From JBBQWS01 sp038210415 (GTDB lineage Bacteria; Actinomycetota; Actinomycetes; Prado026), in NCBI GenBank assembly GCA_038210415.1, contig JBBQWS010000002.1, positions 1-64,000 of the forward strand: DNA of 64,000 nucleotides, in the 5' to 3' direction. The translations under genes were made by a program, and so were the position numbers. Under the pieces are notes generated by a model. That model made no database searches. It was not told the origin of the DNA and worked only from the letters and a program-made list of their open reading frames with translations. This document shows, piece after piece, positions 14,658 through 27,857 of this stretch; positions within the stretch are counted from its first letter, which is position 1, and every line of letters starts with the position of its first letter.

Positions 14658-17519
14658 ATGACAGAGACGGTGAGCGGTTCCCAGACGGACGGGAAGCCCA
14701 CAGTGATCCACTCCAAGCAGCCCGGGCTCTCGATCGAGCGGATCTTCACGACCGCCGGCACCCACCCGTACGACGAGGTGACCTGGGAGCGGCGCGACGT
14801 CGTCCAGACGAACTGGAAGACCGGCGAGTCCGTCTTCGAGCAGCGTGGGGTCGAGTTCCCCGACGTCTGGTCGGTCAACGCGTCCACGATCGTCACGACG
14901 AAGTACTTCCGCGGCGCGGTCGACACCGACCAGCGCGAGTGGAGCCTCAAGCAGCTGCTCGACCGGGTCGTGCTGACCTACGTCAAGGCCGGTCGTGCGC
15001 ACGGCTACTTCGCCACCGAGGCCGACGCCGAGATCTTCGAGCACGAGCTGACCTGGATGCTGTTGCACCAGGTGTTCTCGTTCAACTCGCCGGTGTGGTT
15101 CAACGTCGGCACCCCGTCGCCGCAGCAGGTCAGCGCCTGCTTCATCCTCGCCGTCGACGACACGATGGACTCGATCCTCAACTGGTACCGCGAAGAGGGA
15201 AGGATCTTCAAGGGCGGCTCGGGCGCCGGCCTCAACCTGTCCCGGATCCGGTCGTCCAAGGAGCTGCTCTCCTCCGGAGGTACCGCCAGCGGCCCGGTGT
15301 CGTTCATGCGCGGCGCCGACGCGTCGGCGGGCACGATCAAGTCCGGCGGTGCCACCCGTCGGGCGGCCAAGATGGTCGTGCTCGACGTCGATCACCCCGA
15401 CATCGAGGAGTTCGTCGAGACCAAGGCGCGCGAAGAGGACAAGATCCGTGCGCTGCGTGACGCCGGCTACGACATGGACCTCGGCGGCAAGGACATCACC
15501 AGCGTCCAGTACCAGAACGCGAACAACTCCGTGCGAGTGACTGACGAGTTCATGCGCGCCGTCGAAGAGGGTCGCGAGTTCGGGCTGCGTGCCCGGGCGA
15601 CCGGCGAGGTCATCGAGACCGTCGACGCGCGAGCGCTGTTCGAGAAGATCTCGCAGGCCGCGTGGGCCTGCGCCGACCCGGGCATCCAGTACGACGACAC
15701 GATCAACGACTGGCACACCAACCCGGAGACCGGTCGGATCACGGCGTCGAACCCGTGCTCGGAGTACATGAGCCTCGACAACTCCTCGTGCAACCTGGCC
15801 AGCCTCAACCTGCTCAAGTTCCTCAAGGACGACGACACCTTCGACGCGGTCACGTTCGCGAGGGCCGTCGAGGTGATCATCACCGCGATGGACATCTCGA
15901 TCTGCTTCGCCGACTTCCCGACAGAGGCGATCGGCGACACCACCCGCAAGTACCGCCAGCTCGGCATCGGGTACGCCAACCTCGGCGCGCTGCTGATGGC
16001 GTCCGGGCTCGCCTACGACTCCGAGGCGGGGCGGGCGTTCGCCAGCTCGGTCACGTCGCTGATGACCGGCACCGCGTACAAGCGTTCGGCGGAGCTGGCC
16101 GGGGTGGTCGGGCCGTACGAAGGGTTCGCCCGCAACGCCGAGGCGCACGCCCGGGTGATGCGCAAGCACGCGTCGGCCAACGACTCGATCCGCACGTTCG
16201 GCTCGTTCGACAAGGACGTCCACCGCGAGGCGACCAAGGCCTGGGCCGACGTCCTGGCGATCGGGTCCGAAAACGGGTGGCGCAACGCGCAGGCGTCCGT
16301 GCTGGCCCCGACCGGAACGATCGGCTTCATGATGGACTGCGACACGACGGGCATCGAGCCCGACTTCTCGCTGGTCAAGTTCAAGAAGCTCGTCGGTGGC
16401 GGCTCGATGCAGATCGTCAACCAGACGATCCCGCGGGCGCTGCGCCGCATGGGCTACGCGGAGGAGACGGTCGAGGCGATCGTCGAGCACATCGCCGAGC
16501 ACGGGCACGTCATCGACGCACCCGGCCTCAAGGCCGAGCACTACTCCGTGTTCGACTGCGCGATGGGCGCTCGGTCGATCGAGGCCATGGGTCACGTGCG
16601 GATGATGGCGGCGGCTCAGCCCTTCCTGTCCGGTGCGATCTCCAAGACGGTCAACCTGCCCGAGACCGCGACGGTCGAGGAGATCGAGGACGTCTACCTG
16701 CAGGGGTGGAAGCTCGGTCTCAAGGCGCTCGCGGTCTACCGCGACAACTGCAAGGTCGGTCAGCCGCTCTCGGACGCCAAGTCGAAGACGTCGGATTCCG
16801 CTGTCGAGGCCGGTGGTGGTACGAAGACCGTTGTGGAGTACCGGCCTACCCGCAAGCGGCTGCCCAAGGCGCGTCAGTCGCGGACCACGTCGTTCACCGT
16901 CGGCGGCGCCGAGGGTTACATGACCGCGGGCACCTACGACACCGGTGAGCTCGGGGAGGTCTTCCTCAAGCTGGGCAAGCAGGGCTCGACGCTGGCCGGT
17001 GTGATGGACGCCTTCTCGATCGCGGTGTCGATCGGCCTGCAGTACGGCGTCCCGCTCGACACGTTCGTCACGAAGTTCACCAACCTCCGCTTCGAGCCGT
17101 CGGGCCTGACCGACGACCCGGACGTGCGGATGGCGCAGTCGATGATGGACTACATCTTCCGTCGCCTGGCGCTGGACCACATGCCGTACGACGAGCGAGC
17201 CGGCCTCGGCATCTACACCGCCGAGGAGCGGGCTCGGGCCCTCGACACCGGCGTCTACGCCGAGGTCGTGGAGGCGGAGGTCGAGGACCAGCTCGAGTCG
17301 ATGGCCCAGTCGGTGCCGGTGGCCGACCACTCCAGCTCGGTGGCTGAGGCCTCGGTGGCCGACGCTCCAGCGGGAGTGCACTCCTCGGCTGAGCTGATGG
17401 AGAAGCTGCTCGGTACCGCTGCCGATGCACCGATGTGCTTCACCTGCGGAACGAAGATGCGGCCGGCCGGTTCCTGCTACGTCTGCGAAGGCTGTGGGAG
17501 CACCAGCGGCTGCAGCTGA
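14658..17519 (+). CDS. nrdJ: Adenosylcobalamin-dependent (class II) ribonucleoside-diphosphate reductase
   Basis: Makes deoxyribonucleotides using adenosylcobalamin to generate the thiyl radical, so it works with or without oxygen. The product is 953 residues, a normal length for the actinobacterial NrdJ. Cysteine C161 (VSACFILAVDD) and C367 in the active-site loop NPCSEYMSLDNSSCNLASLN are visible. QASVLAPTGTIGFMMDCDTTG lies in the barrel. The C-terminus carries a Cys-rich tail (CFTCGTKM, CYVCEGCG, SGCS) likely used for re-reduction and metal binding. A rho-independent-type hairpin follows the stop. No cobalamin riboswitch was recognised upstream. Confidence 0.96.
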   Translation: MTETVSGSQTDGKPTVIHSKQPGLSIERIFTTAGTHPYDEVTWERRDVVQTNWKTGESVFEQRGVEFPDVWSVNASTIVTTKYFRGAVDTDQREWSLKQLLDRVVLTYVKAGRAHGYFATEADAEIFEHELTWMLLHQVFSFNSPVWFNVGTPSPQQVSACFILAVDDTMDSILNWYREEGRIFKGGSGAGLNLSRIRSSKELLSSGGTASGPVSFMRGADASAGTIKSGGATRRAAKMVVLDVDHPDIEEFVETKAREEDKIRALRDAGYDMDLGGKDITSVQYQNANNSVRVTDEFMRAVEEGREFGLRARATGEVIETVDARALFEKISQAAWACADPGIQYDDTINDWHTNPETGRITASNPCSEYMSLDNSSCNLASLNLLKFLKDDDTFDAVTFARAVEVIITAMDISICFADFPTEAIGDTTRKYRQLGIGYANLGALLMASGLAYDSEAGRAFASSVTSLMTGTAYKRSAELAGVVGPYEGFARNAEAHARVMRKHASANDSIRTFGSFDKDVHREATKAWADVLAIGSENGWRNAQASVLAPTGTIGFMMDCDTTGIEPDFSLVKFKKLVGGGSMQIVNQTIPRALRRMGYAEETVEAIVEHIAEHGHVIDAPGLKAEHYSVFDCAMGARSIEAMGHVRMMAAAQPFLSGAISKTVNLPETATVEEIEDVYLQGWKLGLKALAVYRDNCKVGQPLSDAKSKTSDSAVEAGGGTKTVVEYRPTRKRLPKARQSRTTSFTVGGAEGYMTAGTYDTGELGEVFLKLGKQGSTLAGVMDAFSIAVSIGLQYGVPLDTFVTKFTNLRFEPSGLTDDPDVRMAQSMMDYIFRRLALDHMPYDERAGLGIYTAEERARALDTGVYAEVVEAEVEDQLESMAQSVPVADHSSSVAEASVADAPAGVHSSAELMEKLLGTAADAPMCFTCGTKMRPAGSCYVCEGCGSTSGCS

Positions 17520-17574
17520 TCTGGTTGTTTGCGCGTGGACGGAGCCCGGATACGGTGACTTGGCTCGGCTGACG

Positions 17575-17608
17575 AGATGGGGCCTGACCAGTTGGTCAGG
17601 CCCCATCT
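17575..17608. terminator. Bidirectional terminator hairpin between nrdJ and the DExH helicase
   Basis: AGATGGGGCCTGACCA (17575-17590) and its exact reverse complement (17593-17608) are separated by two bases, a 16-bp perfect inverted repeat. It lies 56 bases after the nrdJ stop and 50 bases beyond the convergent helicase stop, so it can end both transcripts. Confidence 0.85.
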
Positions 17609-17657
17609 CTGTTGCGTGGGCGACACTTGGCTGGCCGCGTGCATCGCAATGAAGCGG

Positions 17658-20600
17658 TCAGGCGATGAGCGTCGCCTGACGGAAGACCACGACGGGCATC
17701 GGATGGCGAAGTCGCCAGGTAATCGCGATCGGGCGTTCCCCCTCGTGACGGACGTAGGTGGCCGGACCCAGACACTGGAACGGCCTTGGCCCGCGCCAGT
17801 CTGTCGACTTGGTGGTGCGCACGAGAAGGAGCACGTGGCTGCCCTGATCGTGGTGGTTCAGGTACCGCTGACCAGTGGGCGAGGCGACAGAGGTGGCGTT
17901 TTGCGACTCCCAGTGGAACTGCTCCGGGCTGATCGCGTAGTCGCGGTACATCGTCGTGGGGGAGTAGTCCTGCTCCGACTTGCGCAAGGTCACGAAGAAG
18001 GCGTCGGTCTGGGCGGCTTCCGACCAGACCACACCCGCGACGAACGACGAAGGCTTGCGCGTCAGTGAAGCCCAGTCGAGGGCGGCCAGCGCCTCCTCAC
18101 GGCTGTAGTGGGCATGGGTACGCATGGTGACCTGCTGCATGCCCGATTCCAGCGGCACGCTGACATGGGCCGCGTTGGCGAGGCCGAGTGCGATCACTTG
18201 CCGTAGCTCGTCGCGGACAGCCGGACTCGCATAGAGAACGTCGAGCCCGTCCTGGTATCCGGAGAATCCGCCACCGTTCGGCCAGATGGAGAAGAACAGC
18301 ATCCGCGCGAAGCGCTGTTCCCGCTCCGACAGCTCGACGTACCGAACAGGTTCCATGACGAAGCGGATGTAGAGCCGGGCGCGCTCGATGTCATCGACAT
18401 GGGCGAACGCGGCTGTGCGCTTGAGCAGCTGGTCGTCGGTTGGGCCAGCGACGGGGGTCGGCAGTCCCGCACTTCGTCGCAGCGCGGTCCATGAGCCTGC
18501 GCGGAAGACATCGGTCAGCTCGCGGCCACTCTCGACCAGCCAGCTGGCGAGGTCGAGATCGCCGTGGCTACGGATGTCTTGAACGAGCTCCTTCTTGGAC
18601 AGCCTCAGCTGGCGCCGGACGTTCTCCAGCACGACATCACGCGCGACCACGTCGAGGACGAGTTCGCAGCCCGAGGGCAGGAAGGCGAAGCCCCGTTCCA
18701 GTTGGCGTTCGAGACCAGAGCGGCTGCTGCCAGTGAGGGCTCGGTACTTGAGGTCGAACCGGAACTCCTGTCGCTGCCGCCCGATGAAGTCCAGCACCGT
18801 GAGTACCGGTTTGTCAGCGGTACGACGAAGGCCGCGACCGAGCTGCTGAAGGAACACAGTTGCGCTCTGGGTCGGGCGGAGGAGTAGCAACGTGTCGACG
18901 TCGGGGATGTCGAGGCCTTCGTTGAACAAGTCGACGGCGAACAGCACGTTGACGTCGCGATCGCGCAGGGCACGAATGGCGCCCGCACGTTCATCAAGCG
19001 AGTTTCCGCCAGACACGGCCAGCGCAGGGATGCCAGCGGTGGTGAAGCGCTGTGCCATGTACTCGGCGTGGCGCACCGAGACGCAGAAGCCGAGTGCCCT
19101 CATCTGCCGCGGGTTGATCACCTTGGCCCGGAGCTCGCGCAACACGATTCGTACGCGTGCGTCGTCGGCCGTGTAGACCCGTTCCAGGGCGGCAACGTCG
19201 TATTCACCTCGGCGCCAATCGAGCTGGGTGAGGTCCGTCGCGTCGCTCACACCGAAGTAGTGGAAGGGACACAGCAGGTCATTCTCGAGCGCGTCCCACA
19301 GGCGTAGCTCGGCGGCAGCGTGACCATCGAAGAACGAGCGGACGTCGACGCCGTCGGACCGCTCCGGGGTCGCTGTGAGTCCGAGCAGCTCTCTCGGCTG
19401 CAAGTGGTCGATCAGGCGCCGGTATGTCGAGGCCTCGGCATGGTGGAACTCGTCGATGACCACGACCCGGAAGTGGTCAGCGGCCAGCCGTTCGACCCCG
19501 TACGACGACAGACTCTGCACGCTGGCGAACACATGCCGCCACCGATCGGGTGTTTCTCCAGCGACGTACAACTCGCCGAATGCGCCGTCGGCGAGGACCT
19601 CTCGATAGGCCCGCGGGGACTGCTCGAGGATCTCCTTGCGGTGCGCGACGAACAGCAAGGTCGGCCGGTCGGGCATCCGGGCGTAGTCGAGGGCCGCTAT
19701 GACGGTCTTGCCCGTCCCGGTGGCGGCAATGACGAGGTTGCGATGTCGGTCGTGAAGCTCGCGCTCGACCTGTAGCCGGTTAAGGATCTCCTCCTGATGG
19801 GGGTAGGGACGAACCTCAAGTCCGCTGACCGAGAATGTGACCCTGCTTCGATCCTGGAGCCCACCGGCGACTGCCAGAGCCACGTCCAAACGCTCCTGGT
19901 CGGTGTCCGGGTCATACGTGACGAACGCGGGGTCGGCCCAGTATGAGTCAAAGGTCGCCTCGAACTTGGCCAGCAGCTCGGGCGTGTGGGAGCCGGCCAG
20001 CTTGACGTTCCACTCCAGGCCGTCGAGAAGTGCGGCGCGACTGAGGTTGGAGGAGCCGACGTAGGCGGTGTCATACCCGCTGGCGCGGCGGAACAGCCAG
20101 GCCTTCGCATGAAGCCGGGTCGACCTCGTCTCGTAGTTGACCTTGACCTCCGCACCGAAGTCACGAACGAGTCGGTCGAGGGCGGTTCGGTCGGTCGCGC
20201 CCATGTACGTGGTCGTGAGTACGCGAAGCGGCTTGCCGCGGTCCTTGAGAGCGGTGAGTTCGGCCTCGAGCACGCGCAGGCCGTACCACTTGACGAAGGC
20301 ACAAAGCAGGTCGACATGGTCCGCGGTCGCGAGCTCGGCGCGGAGCTCCGGTCCGAGCTTCGGATCGGACGAGGCGTTGGTGAGCAGCGCCGGTCGAGAC
20401 AACGGGACGGTGGGGCGCGTCTGGACGAGTTTCCAGACGCCCGGTTGCTCCTCGTGAGCCACCGCCAAAAGCTGCTGTGGGCCAGGCTCGACGATCTCTC
20501 CCTCGAGCAGAGCCAAGAGAGCATTTGCCAGGGGAACGCGGTCCTCGGGCGGAAGCCGGAGCAGAGCGTCGGTCACCCTCTTGCCCACGAATTCACCCAG

Positions 20601-20723
20601 GACGTCCGCTTGCTCTGAGTCGCCCACACGCATGATCAATGTGCGCAGGCCCCGAACCCGCGCATTGAGGTCCTCGGTGAGGAGTTGCTCGTAGATGCCG
20701 GTGGGCGGCGCGTCGTTGGGCAC
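17658..20723 (-). CDS. Phospholipase-D-like/DExH helicase, DUF3427 type; possible defence gene
   Basis: A 1021-residue multidomain protein. Residues about 120-260 form a PLD-like nuclease domain with HAKAWLF (H205, K207) and YVGSSNLS (224-226). This is followed by an SF2 helicase core with Walker A AATGTGKT (333-340), DEFHH (424-428), LLGLTATPERSDGVD, and the motif VI region QQLGRGLRR. The remaining roughly 400 residues match the position and style of DUF3427. Such proteins are often found alone in islands and are suspected anti-phage or nucleic-acid-processing factors, without settled biochemistry. The start is GTG 20723; upstream in-frame residues are low-complexity. Its codons are visibly richer in A/T than its neighbours, which suggests transfer. 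It has no obvious partner gene. Confidence 0.85.
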   Translation of the reverse strand: MPNDAPPTGIYEQLLTEDLNARVRGLRTLIMRVGDSEQADVLGEFVGKRVTDALLRLPPEDRVPLANALLALLEGEIVEPGPQQLLAVAHEEQPGVWKLVQTRPTVPLSRPALLTNASSDPKLGPELRAELATADHVDLLCAFVKWYGLRVLEAELTALKDRGKPLRVLTTTYMGATDRTALDRLVRDFGAEVKVNYETRSTRLHAKAWLFRRASGYDTAYVGSSNLSRAALLDGLEWNVKLAGSHTPELLAKFEATFDSYWADPAFVTYDPDTDQERLDVALAVAGGLQDRSRVTFSVSGLEVRPYPHQEEILNRLQVERELHDRHRNLVIAATGTGKTVIAALDYARMPDRPTLLFVAHRKEILEQSPRAYREVLADGAFGELYVAGETPDRWRHVFASVQSLSSYGVERLAADHFRVVVIDEFHHAEASTYRRLIDHLQPRELLGLTATPERSDGVDVRSFFDGHAAAELRLWDALENDLLCPFHYFGVSDATDLTQLDWRRGEYDVAALERVYTADDARVRIVLRELRAKVINPRQMRALGFCVSVRHAEYMAQRFTTAGIPALAVSGGNSLDERAGAIRALRDRDVNVLFAVDLFNEGLDIPDVDTLLLLRPTQSATVFLQQLGRGLRRTADKPVLTVLDFIGRQRQEFRFDLKYRALTGSSRSGLERQLERGFAFLPSGCELVLDVVARDVVLENVRRQLRLSKKELVQDIRSHGDLDLASWLVESGRELTDVFRAGSWTALRRSAGLPTPVAGPTDDQLLKRTAAFAHVDDIERARLYIRFVMEPVRYVELSEREQRFARMLFFSIWPNGGGFSGYQDGLDVLYASPAVRDELRQVIALGLANAAHVSVPLESGMQQVTMRTHAHYSREEALAALDWASLTRKPSSFVAGVVWSEAAQTDAFFVTLRKSEQDYSPTTMYRDYAISPEQFHWESQNATSVASPTGQRYLNHHDQGSHVLLLVRTTKSTDWRGPRPFQCLGPATYVRHEGERPIAITWRLRHPMPVVVFRQATLIA

Positions 20724-20823
20724 GGCTGGCAGCTTATGCAGAGAGTGGGACAGCGTCGCACTTGGTTGGCGGAGAGCAGGTCGAGGCCGAAGCCGATCGG
20801 CCTTGCGGTGCGAACCTGAGACC

Positions 20824-21153
20824 GTGATCGTGCTGCTGGCCCTTGGGTTCCTCATCGAGCTCGCTCTACTCGCCGCTATGAGCGCGGTCGGTGCGCGGCT
20901 GGCCTCGCCGGTCTGGCTGCGCAGGTTTCTATCGGTAGCCTTCGCCGCCGCGACCGGCACGCTAGGAGGTTTGCTGCTATCGCCGAATCGTCACGGCCAG
21001 GGCCCGCTCTCGGTGCGCGTGGTGATCGAGTTGGCACTGTTTGCCGTGGCAACGGTCGGGCTCGCGTGGGCCGGCCGCCTCGCGTGGGCGCTGGTGCTCG
21101 CCGCAGGCGAGCTCGCGGTGCTGGGCGGGCTCTGGGTTCGCCTCCGCATCTAA
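20824..21153 (+). CDS. DUF2568/YrdB-like small membrane protein
   Basis: A 109-residue protein from GTG 20824 that is almost entirely membrane: about four hydrophobic helices, the first beginning IVLLALGFLIELALLAAMSAVGARL, with the paired E residues in FLIEL and VVIELAL that recur in the YrdB/DUF2568 family. Function unknown. It is divergent from the large helicase (100-base gap) and may have been its pre-insertion neighbour. An in-frame GTG at 20830 is an alternative start. Confidence 0.7.
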   Translation: MIVLLALGFLIELALLAAMSAVGARLASPVWLRRFLSVAFAAATGTLGGLLLSPNRHGQGPLSVRVVIELALFAVATVGLAWAGRLAWALVLAAGELAVLGGLWVRLRI

Positions 21154-21194
21154 CATCACGGATCGTCAGTACTCCTGGCCAGAGCCGTAGGTCC

Positions 21195-21659
21195 TCAGTC
21201 AGGTCGGGGTTCGAGGACGACCACGGCGGTCTCACCGGGACGCAAGGACGCGTACCCGTCGAGGTTCTTGTCGATCGCGCGCCACTGCTGCCAGAGGCGC
21301 TCCCGCTCGTCGCCCGCCGCGGCTCGTCCGCAGACGAGGCGACGCCCGCCGCGCAGCTCGACAACGGCGTCGGGGTTGGCCTGCAGGTTCAGCCACCAGG
21401 CGGGCTCGCCTGCCCCCCAGCCGTTCATGGCCAGCGAGACGAGGTCGGCGCCGTCCTCGAAGTAGCCGATGATCACGCTGCGCGACTGCCCGGTGCGGCG
21501 ACCGGTGGTGGTCAGCCGCAGCGCGCCCCAATGCCCCGGGCGCGGGTTCCACAGACCCCTGCGCCCGCCCGTCACGCGGAAGATCCCACGATGCACGTGC
21601 CACGCGGTGACGACGAACCAGCGGGGAGGCAGTCGGGGCTTTCGGTTCCTGTCGTCCAT
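21195..21659 (-). CDS. Deazaflavin (F420)-dependent nitroreductase family protein
   Basis: A 154-residue split beta-barrel protein of the DDN family, which uses F420H2 to reduce quinones or nitro compounds. Family landmarks are LRLTTTGRRTGQSRSVIIGY, LVSLAMNGWGAGEPAWWLNL, QANPDAVVELRGG and the C-terminal WRAIDKNLDGYASL. The physiological substrate is not defined. It starts 4 bases after the PhzF-like stop on the same strand, so the two are one transcript. The gene implies that the organism makes F420. Confidence 0.9.
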   Translation of the reverse strand: MDDRNRKPRLPPRWFVVTAWHVHRGIFRVTGGRRGLWNPRPGHWGALRLTTTGRRTGQSRSVIIGYFEDGADLVSLAMNGWGAGEPAWWLNLQANPDAVVELRGGRRLVCGRAAAGDERERLWQQWRAIDKNLDGYASLRPGETAVVVLEPRPD

Positions 21660-21663
21660 GGGT

Positions 21664-22506
21664 CTACTCCGGCTCGATCGTTGTCGCGGTGCCGCGTACG
21701 AGGATGCCTGCCGTCCCCGAGGGGATGTCGACCTCGATGAGGCTCTCTCGGCCCATCTCCAGTCCTTGTCGGATCTCGATCCGAGCAGGCGGTCTCACCA
21801 GTCCTTGGTTCCGCAGGTACGCACCGAGTGCGGCGGCGGCAGCTCCCGTGGCCGGATCTTCGCGTACGCCACCGACCGGGAACGGGTTGCGGGAACGGAA
21901 CCGGAGCTCGCTCTCACGCCAGCACAGCTGCAGCGTGGTCAGGTCGTGTTCGGTCATCAGCAATCGGGCAGCTTCGTAGTCGTAGTCGAGGCTCTCCAGG
22001 GTCGACAGCTGCGAGACGGCAAGGATGAGGTGCCAAGCGCCCGCGTAGGCGAACGCCGGTGCAAGCGCGGGATCGAGCTGTCCGGGGGTCCAGCCCAACG
22101 TCGGCAGGACCGCGGCGAGGAACCCCTGTGGAAGTGGACGAACCTCCGGCGTCACCGACGTGAGGGTGGCGAGGACGCGGGACTCGCTGCCCAGGGCCGT
22201 CGTCACGAGCACGTCACCCGCCTGGGTCCGGAAGACGTAGTCACCGGTCCCTCTCGCCTGAGCCAGAGCTACGGCCGCCGCGATCGTCGCGTGCCCGCAG
22301 AACGCGACTTCCGCGACCGGGCTGAAGTACCGCACCGACGCCGTACGGCCCTCCGTCAACGCAACGAACGCGGACTCCGAGTAGCCGACCTCGGTGGCGA
22401 TCCGCTGCATCTCCTCTGGAGTGGGGTGCTCGGCGGAGATGACCACCCCGGCCGGGTTGCCCCCGCGACCGTCGAGCGTGAAGGCGCTCAGTCTCTGGAC
22501 GTCCAT
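21664..22506 (-). CDS. PhzF family isomerase-like protein
   Basis: A 280-residue protein with the duplicated PhzF/DAP-epimerase fold. Recognisable elements are the opening GGNPAGVV (residues 15-22), the acid-base glutamate E44 in GYSESAFV, VAFCGHATIAAAVAL, and the C-terminal REDPATGAAAAALGAYL. Only the phenazine enzyme has a known reaction; no other phenazine genes are present, so substrate is unknown. ATG 22506 is chosen although the frame stays open upstream, because homologues start at this MDVQRLSAF. First gene of a pair with the F420-type reductase, and divergent from the redox operon by 147 bases. Confidence 0.9.
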   Translation of the reverse strand: MDVQRLSAFTLDGRGGNPAGVVISAEHPTPEEMQRIATEVGYSESAFVALTEGRTASVRYFSPVAEVAFCGHATIAAAVALAQARGTGDYVFRTQAGDVLVTTALGSESRVLATLTSVTPEVRPLPQGFLAAVLPTLGWTPGQLDPALAPAFAYAGAWHLILAVSQLSTLESLDYDYEAARLLMTEHDLTTLQLCWRESELRFRSRNPFPVGGVREDPATGAAAAALGAYLRNQGLVRPPARIEIRQGLEMGRESLIEVDIPSGTAGILVRGTATTIEPE

Positions 22507-22653
22507 CGAGTCAGCCACCACCTCTCGCTGCCCGAATGTATCGACCCGGCTCCGCGCCGGTGGTGGGTTTCGACGACGTGCCTCCGGCGTCGCCGGACCG
22601 AGGTCTATGGTCGTGAGTGGAGCGCCGAGACTGCGCGGGATTGGAGCCGGATC

Positions 22654-24284
22654 ATGGCCGGAGCGTGGGAGGACGTCACGCCGTTGCCGGATCTGCTGCA
22701 CAGCCGCCCGCACGCCGGTGCGGTCCGCGAGCGCCGGCCCGTCTACGTCGACCTGCTGCCACCGTGCAACGCGGGTTGCCCCGCGGGGGAGAACATCCAG
22801 GCCTGGCTCGCCCACGCCACGGCCGGCCGGTACGAGCAGGCGTGGCGTGAGCTGGTTGCCGACAACCCGTTCCCGGCCATCCACGGCCGGGTCTGCTACC
22901 ACCCGTGCGAGAGCGTCTGCAACCGGGCGAACCTCGACAGCGCCGTCTCCATCCACTCCGTCGAGCGGTTCCTCGGTGACCTCGCGCTGGAACGCGGCTG
23001 GGCGTTCGACCCTCCGCCTGAACCCACCGGCAAGCGCGTGCTGGTCGTCGGCGCCGGCCCCAGCGGGCTGTCCGCGGCCTACCACCTGGCGCGCCGAGGC
23101 CACGAGGTCGAGGTCCGCGACGCCGGGGCGGAGCCTGGCGGGATGATGCGCTACGGCATCCCGTCGTACCGTCTGCCGCGCGACGTCCTGGGCGCCGAGC
23201 TCGAACGAGTCGCCGCACTCGGTGTGCGCATGGTGTGCGACCACTGGGTCGAGGACCTCGCCGCCGAGCGGGACGAGGGCGGCTTCGATGCCGTCTTCGT
23301 CGCGGTGGGCGCCCACCTGTCGAAACGGGTGGATATCCCCGCCCGGGACGCGGGACCGATCGTCGACGCCGTGTCGTTCCTGCGCAGCGTCGCGTCCGGC
23401 GAGCGTCCGGTCATCGGCCGCCGCGTCGCCGTCTACGGCGGCGGCGACACTGCCATGGACGCTGCTCGCGTGGCACGTCGGCTCGGCGCCGACGACGCGC
23501 TGATCGTCTACCGCCGCACGCGCGCTCAGATGCCGGCCCACGAAGAGGAGGCCGAGGACGCGGAGCGAGAGGGTGTGCGGATCAACTGGTTGCGGACGAT
23601 CACGGCGTTCGAGGGGGAGGACCTGCAGGTGGAGGTCATGGAGCTCGACGCTGCCGGGTACCCGCAGCCGACCGGGCGCTTCGAGTCGCTGGCGGCGGAC
23701 ACGGTGATCCTGGCGCTCGGCCAGGAGACCGAGACCGCGTTCATGCGCGAGCTGCCCGGGGTCGAGTTCGAGGCCGACGGAACAGTGCGGGTGTCGGCCT
23801 CGCTGATGACCGGTTGCCCGGGAGTGTTCGCCGGCGGGGACATGGTGCCGAGCGAGCGCACCGTCACCATCGGGGTCGGGCACGGCAAGAAGGCCGCCCG
23901 GCACATCGACGCCTGGCTCCGCGGCACCACCGCGACCACGGCTGCGCGACACCCCACAGCGGAGTTCGAGTCCCTCAACCTGTGGTTCTTCGGAGACACG
24001 GCTCGTCGCCAGCAACCCGAGCTCGATCCTGACGATCGGGTCGGCGGGTTCGCCGAGGTGGTCGGTGGCCTGTCCGCCGAAGCAGCAACCTACGAGGCCG
24101 GGCGTTGCCTCTCGTGCGGCAACTGCTTCGAGTGCGACGGCTGCCTGGGCGCCTGCCCCGAGGACGCGGTGATCAAGCTCGGCGTCGGTCATCGCTACCG
24201 TTTCGACGACGACCGGTGCACCGGCTGCGGCGCCTGCTTCCACCAGTGCCCGGTGCACGCGATCGAGATGGTGCCCGAGTCGCC

Positions 24285-24288
<4 letters not shown>
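22654..24288 (+). CDS. GltD-like NAD(P)H/FAD oxidoreductase with C-terminal bis-4Fe-4S domain
   Basis: A 544-residue electron-transfer flavoprotein. The N-terminal Fe-S domain has cysteines C38, C42, C81, C85 and C89 as in GltD and DPYD domain I. FAD site is GAGPSG (133-138) and the NAD(P) Rossmann site AVYGGGDTAMDAARV is near residue 265. The C-terminus adds a ferredoxin domain with CLSCGNCFECDGC and CTGCGACFHQCP. The ATG at 22654 has GGAG seven bases upstream. Its stop overlaps the PFOR start (ATGA). It probably moves electrons between PFOR-derived reduced ferredoxin centres and NAD(P)(H). It is not a glutamate synthase subunit by context. Confidence 0.9.

Positions 24289-27853
<3,565 letters not shown>

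Positions 27854-27857
<4 letters not shown>

Noticed and set aside
14628..17606. Very long open frame on the minus strand opposite nrdJ (about 990 codons)
   Set aside because: It mirrors the codon structure of nrdJ in a high-GC genome, is rich in Arg/Gly/His/Asp without domains, and has no ribosome site. nrdJ itself is certain.
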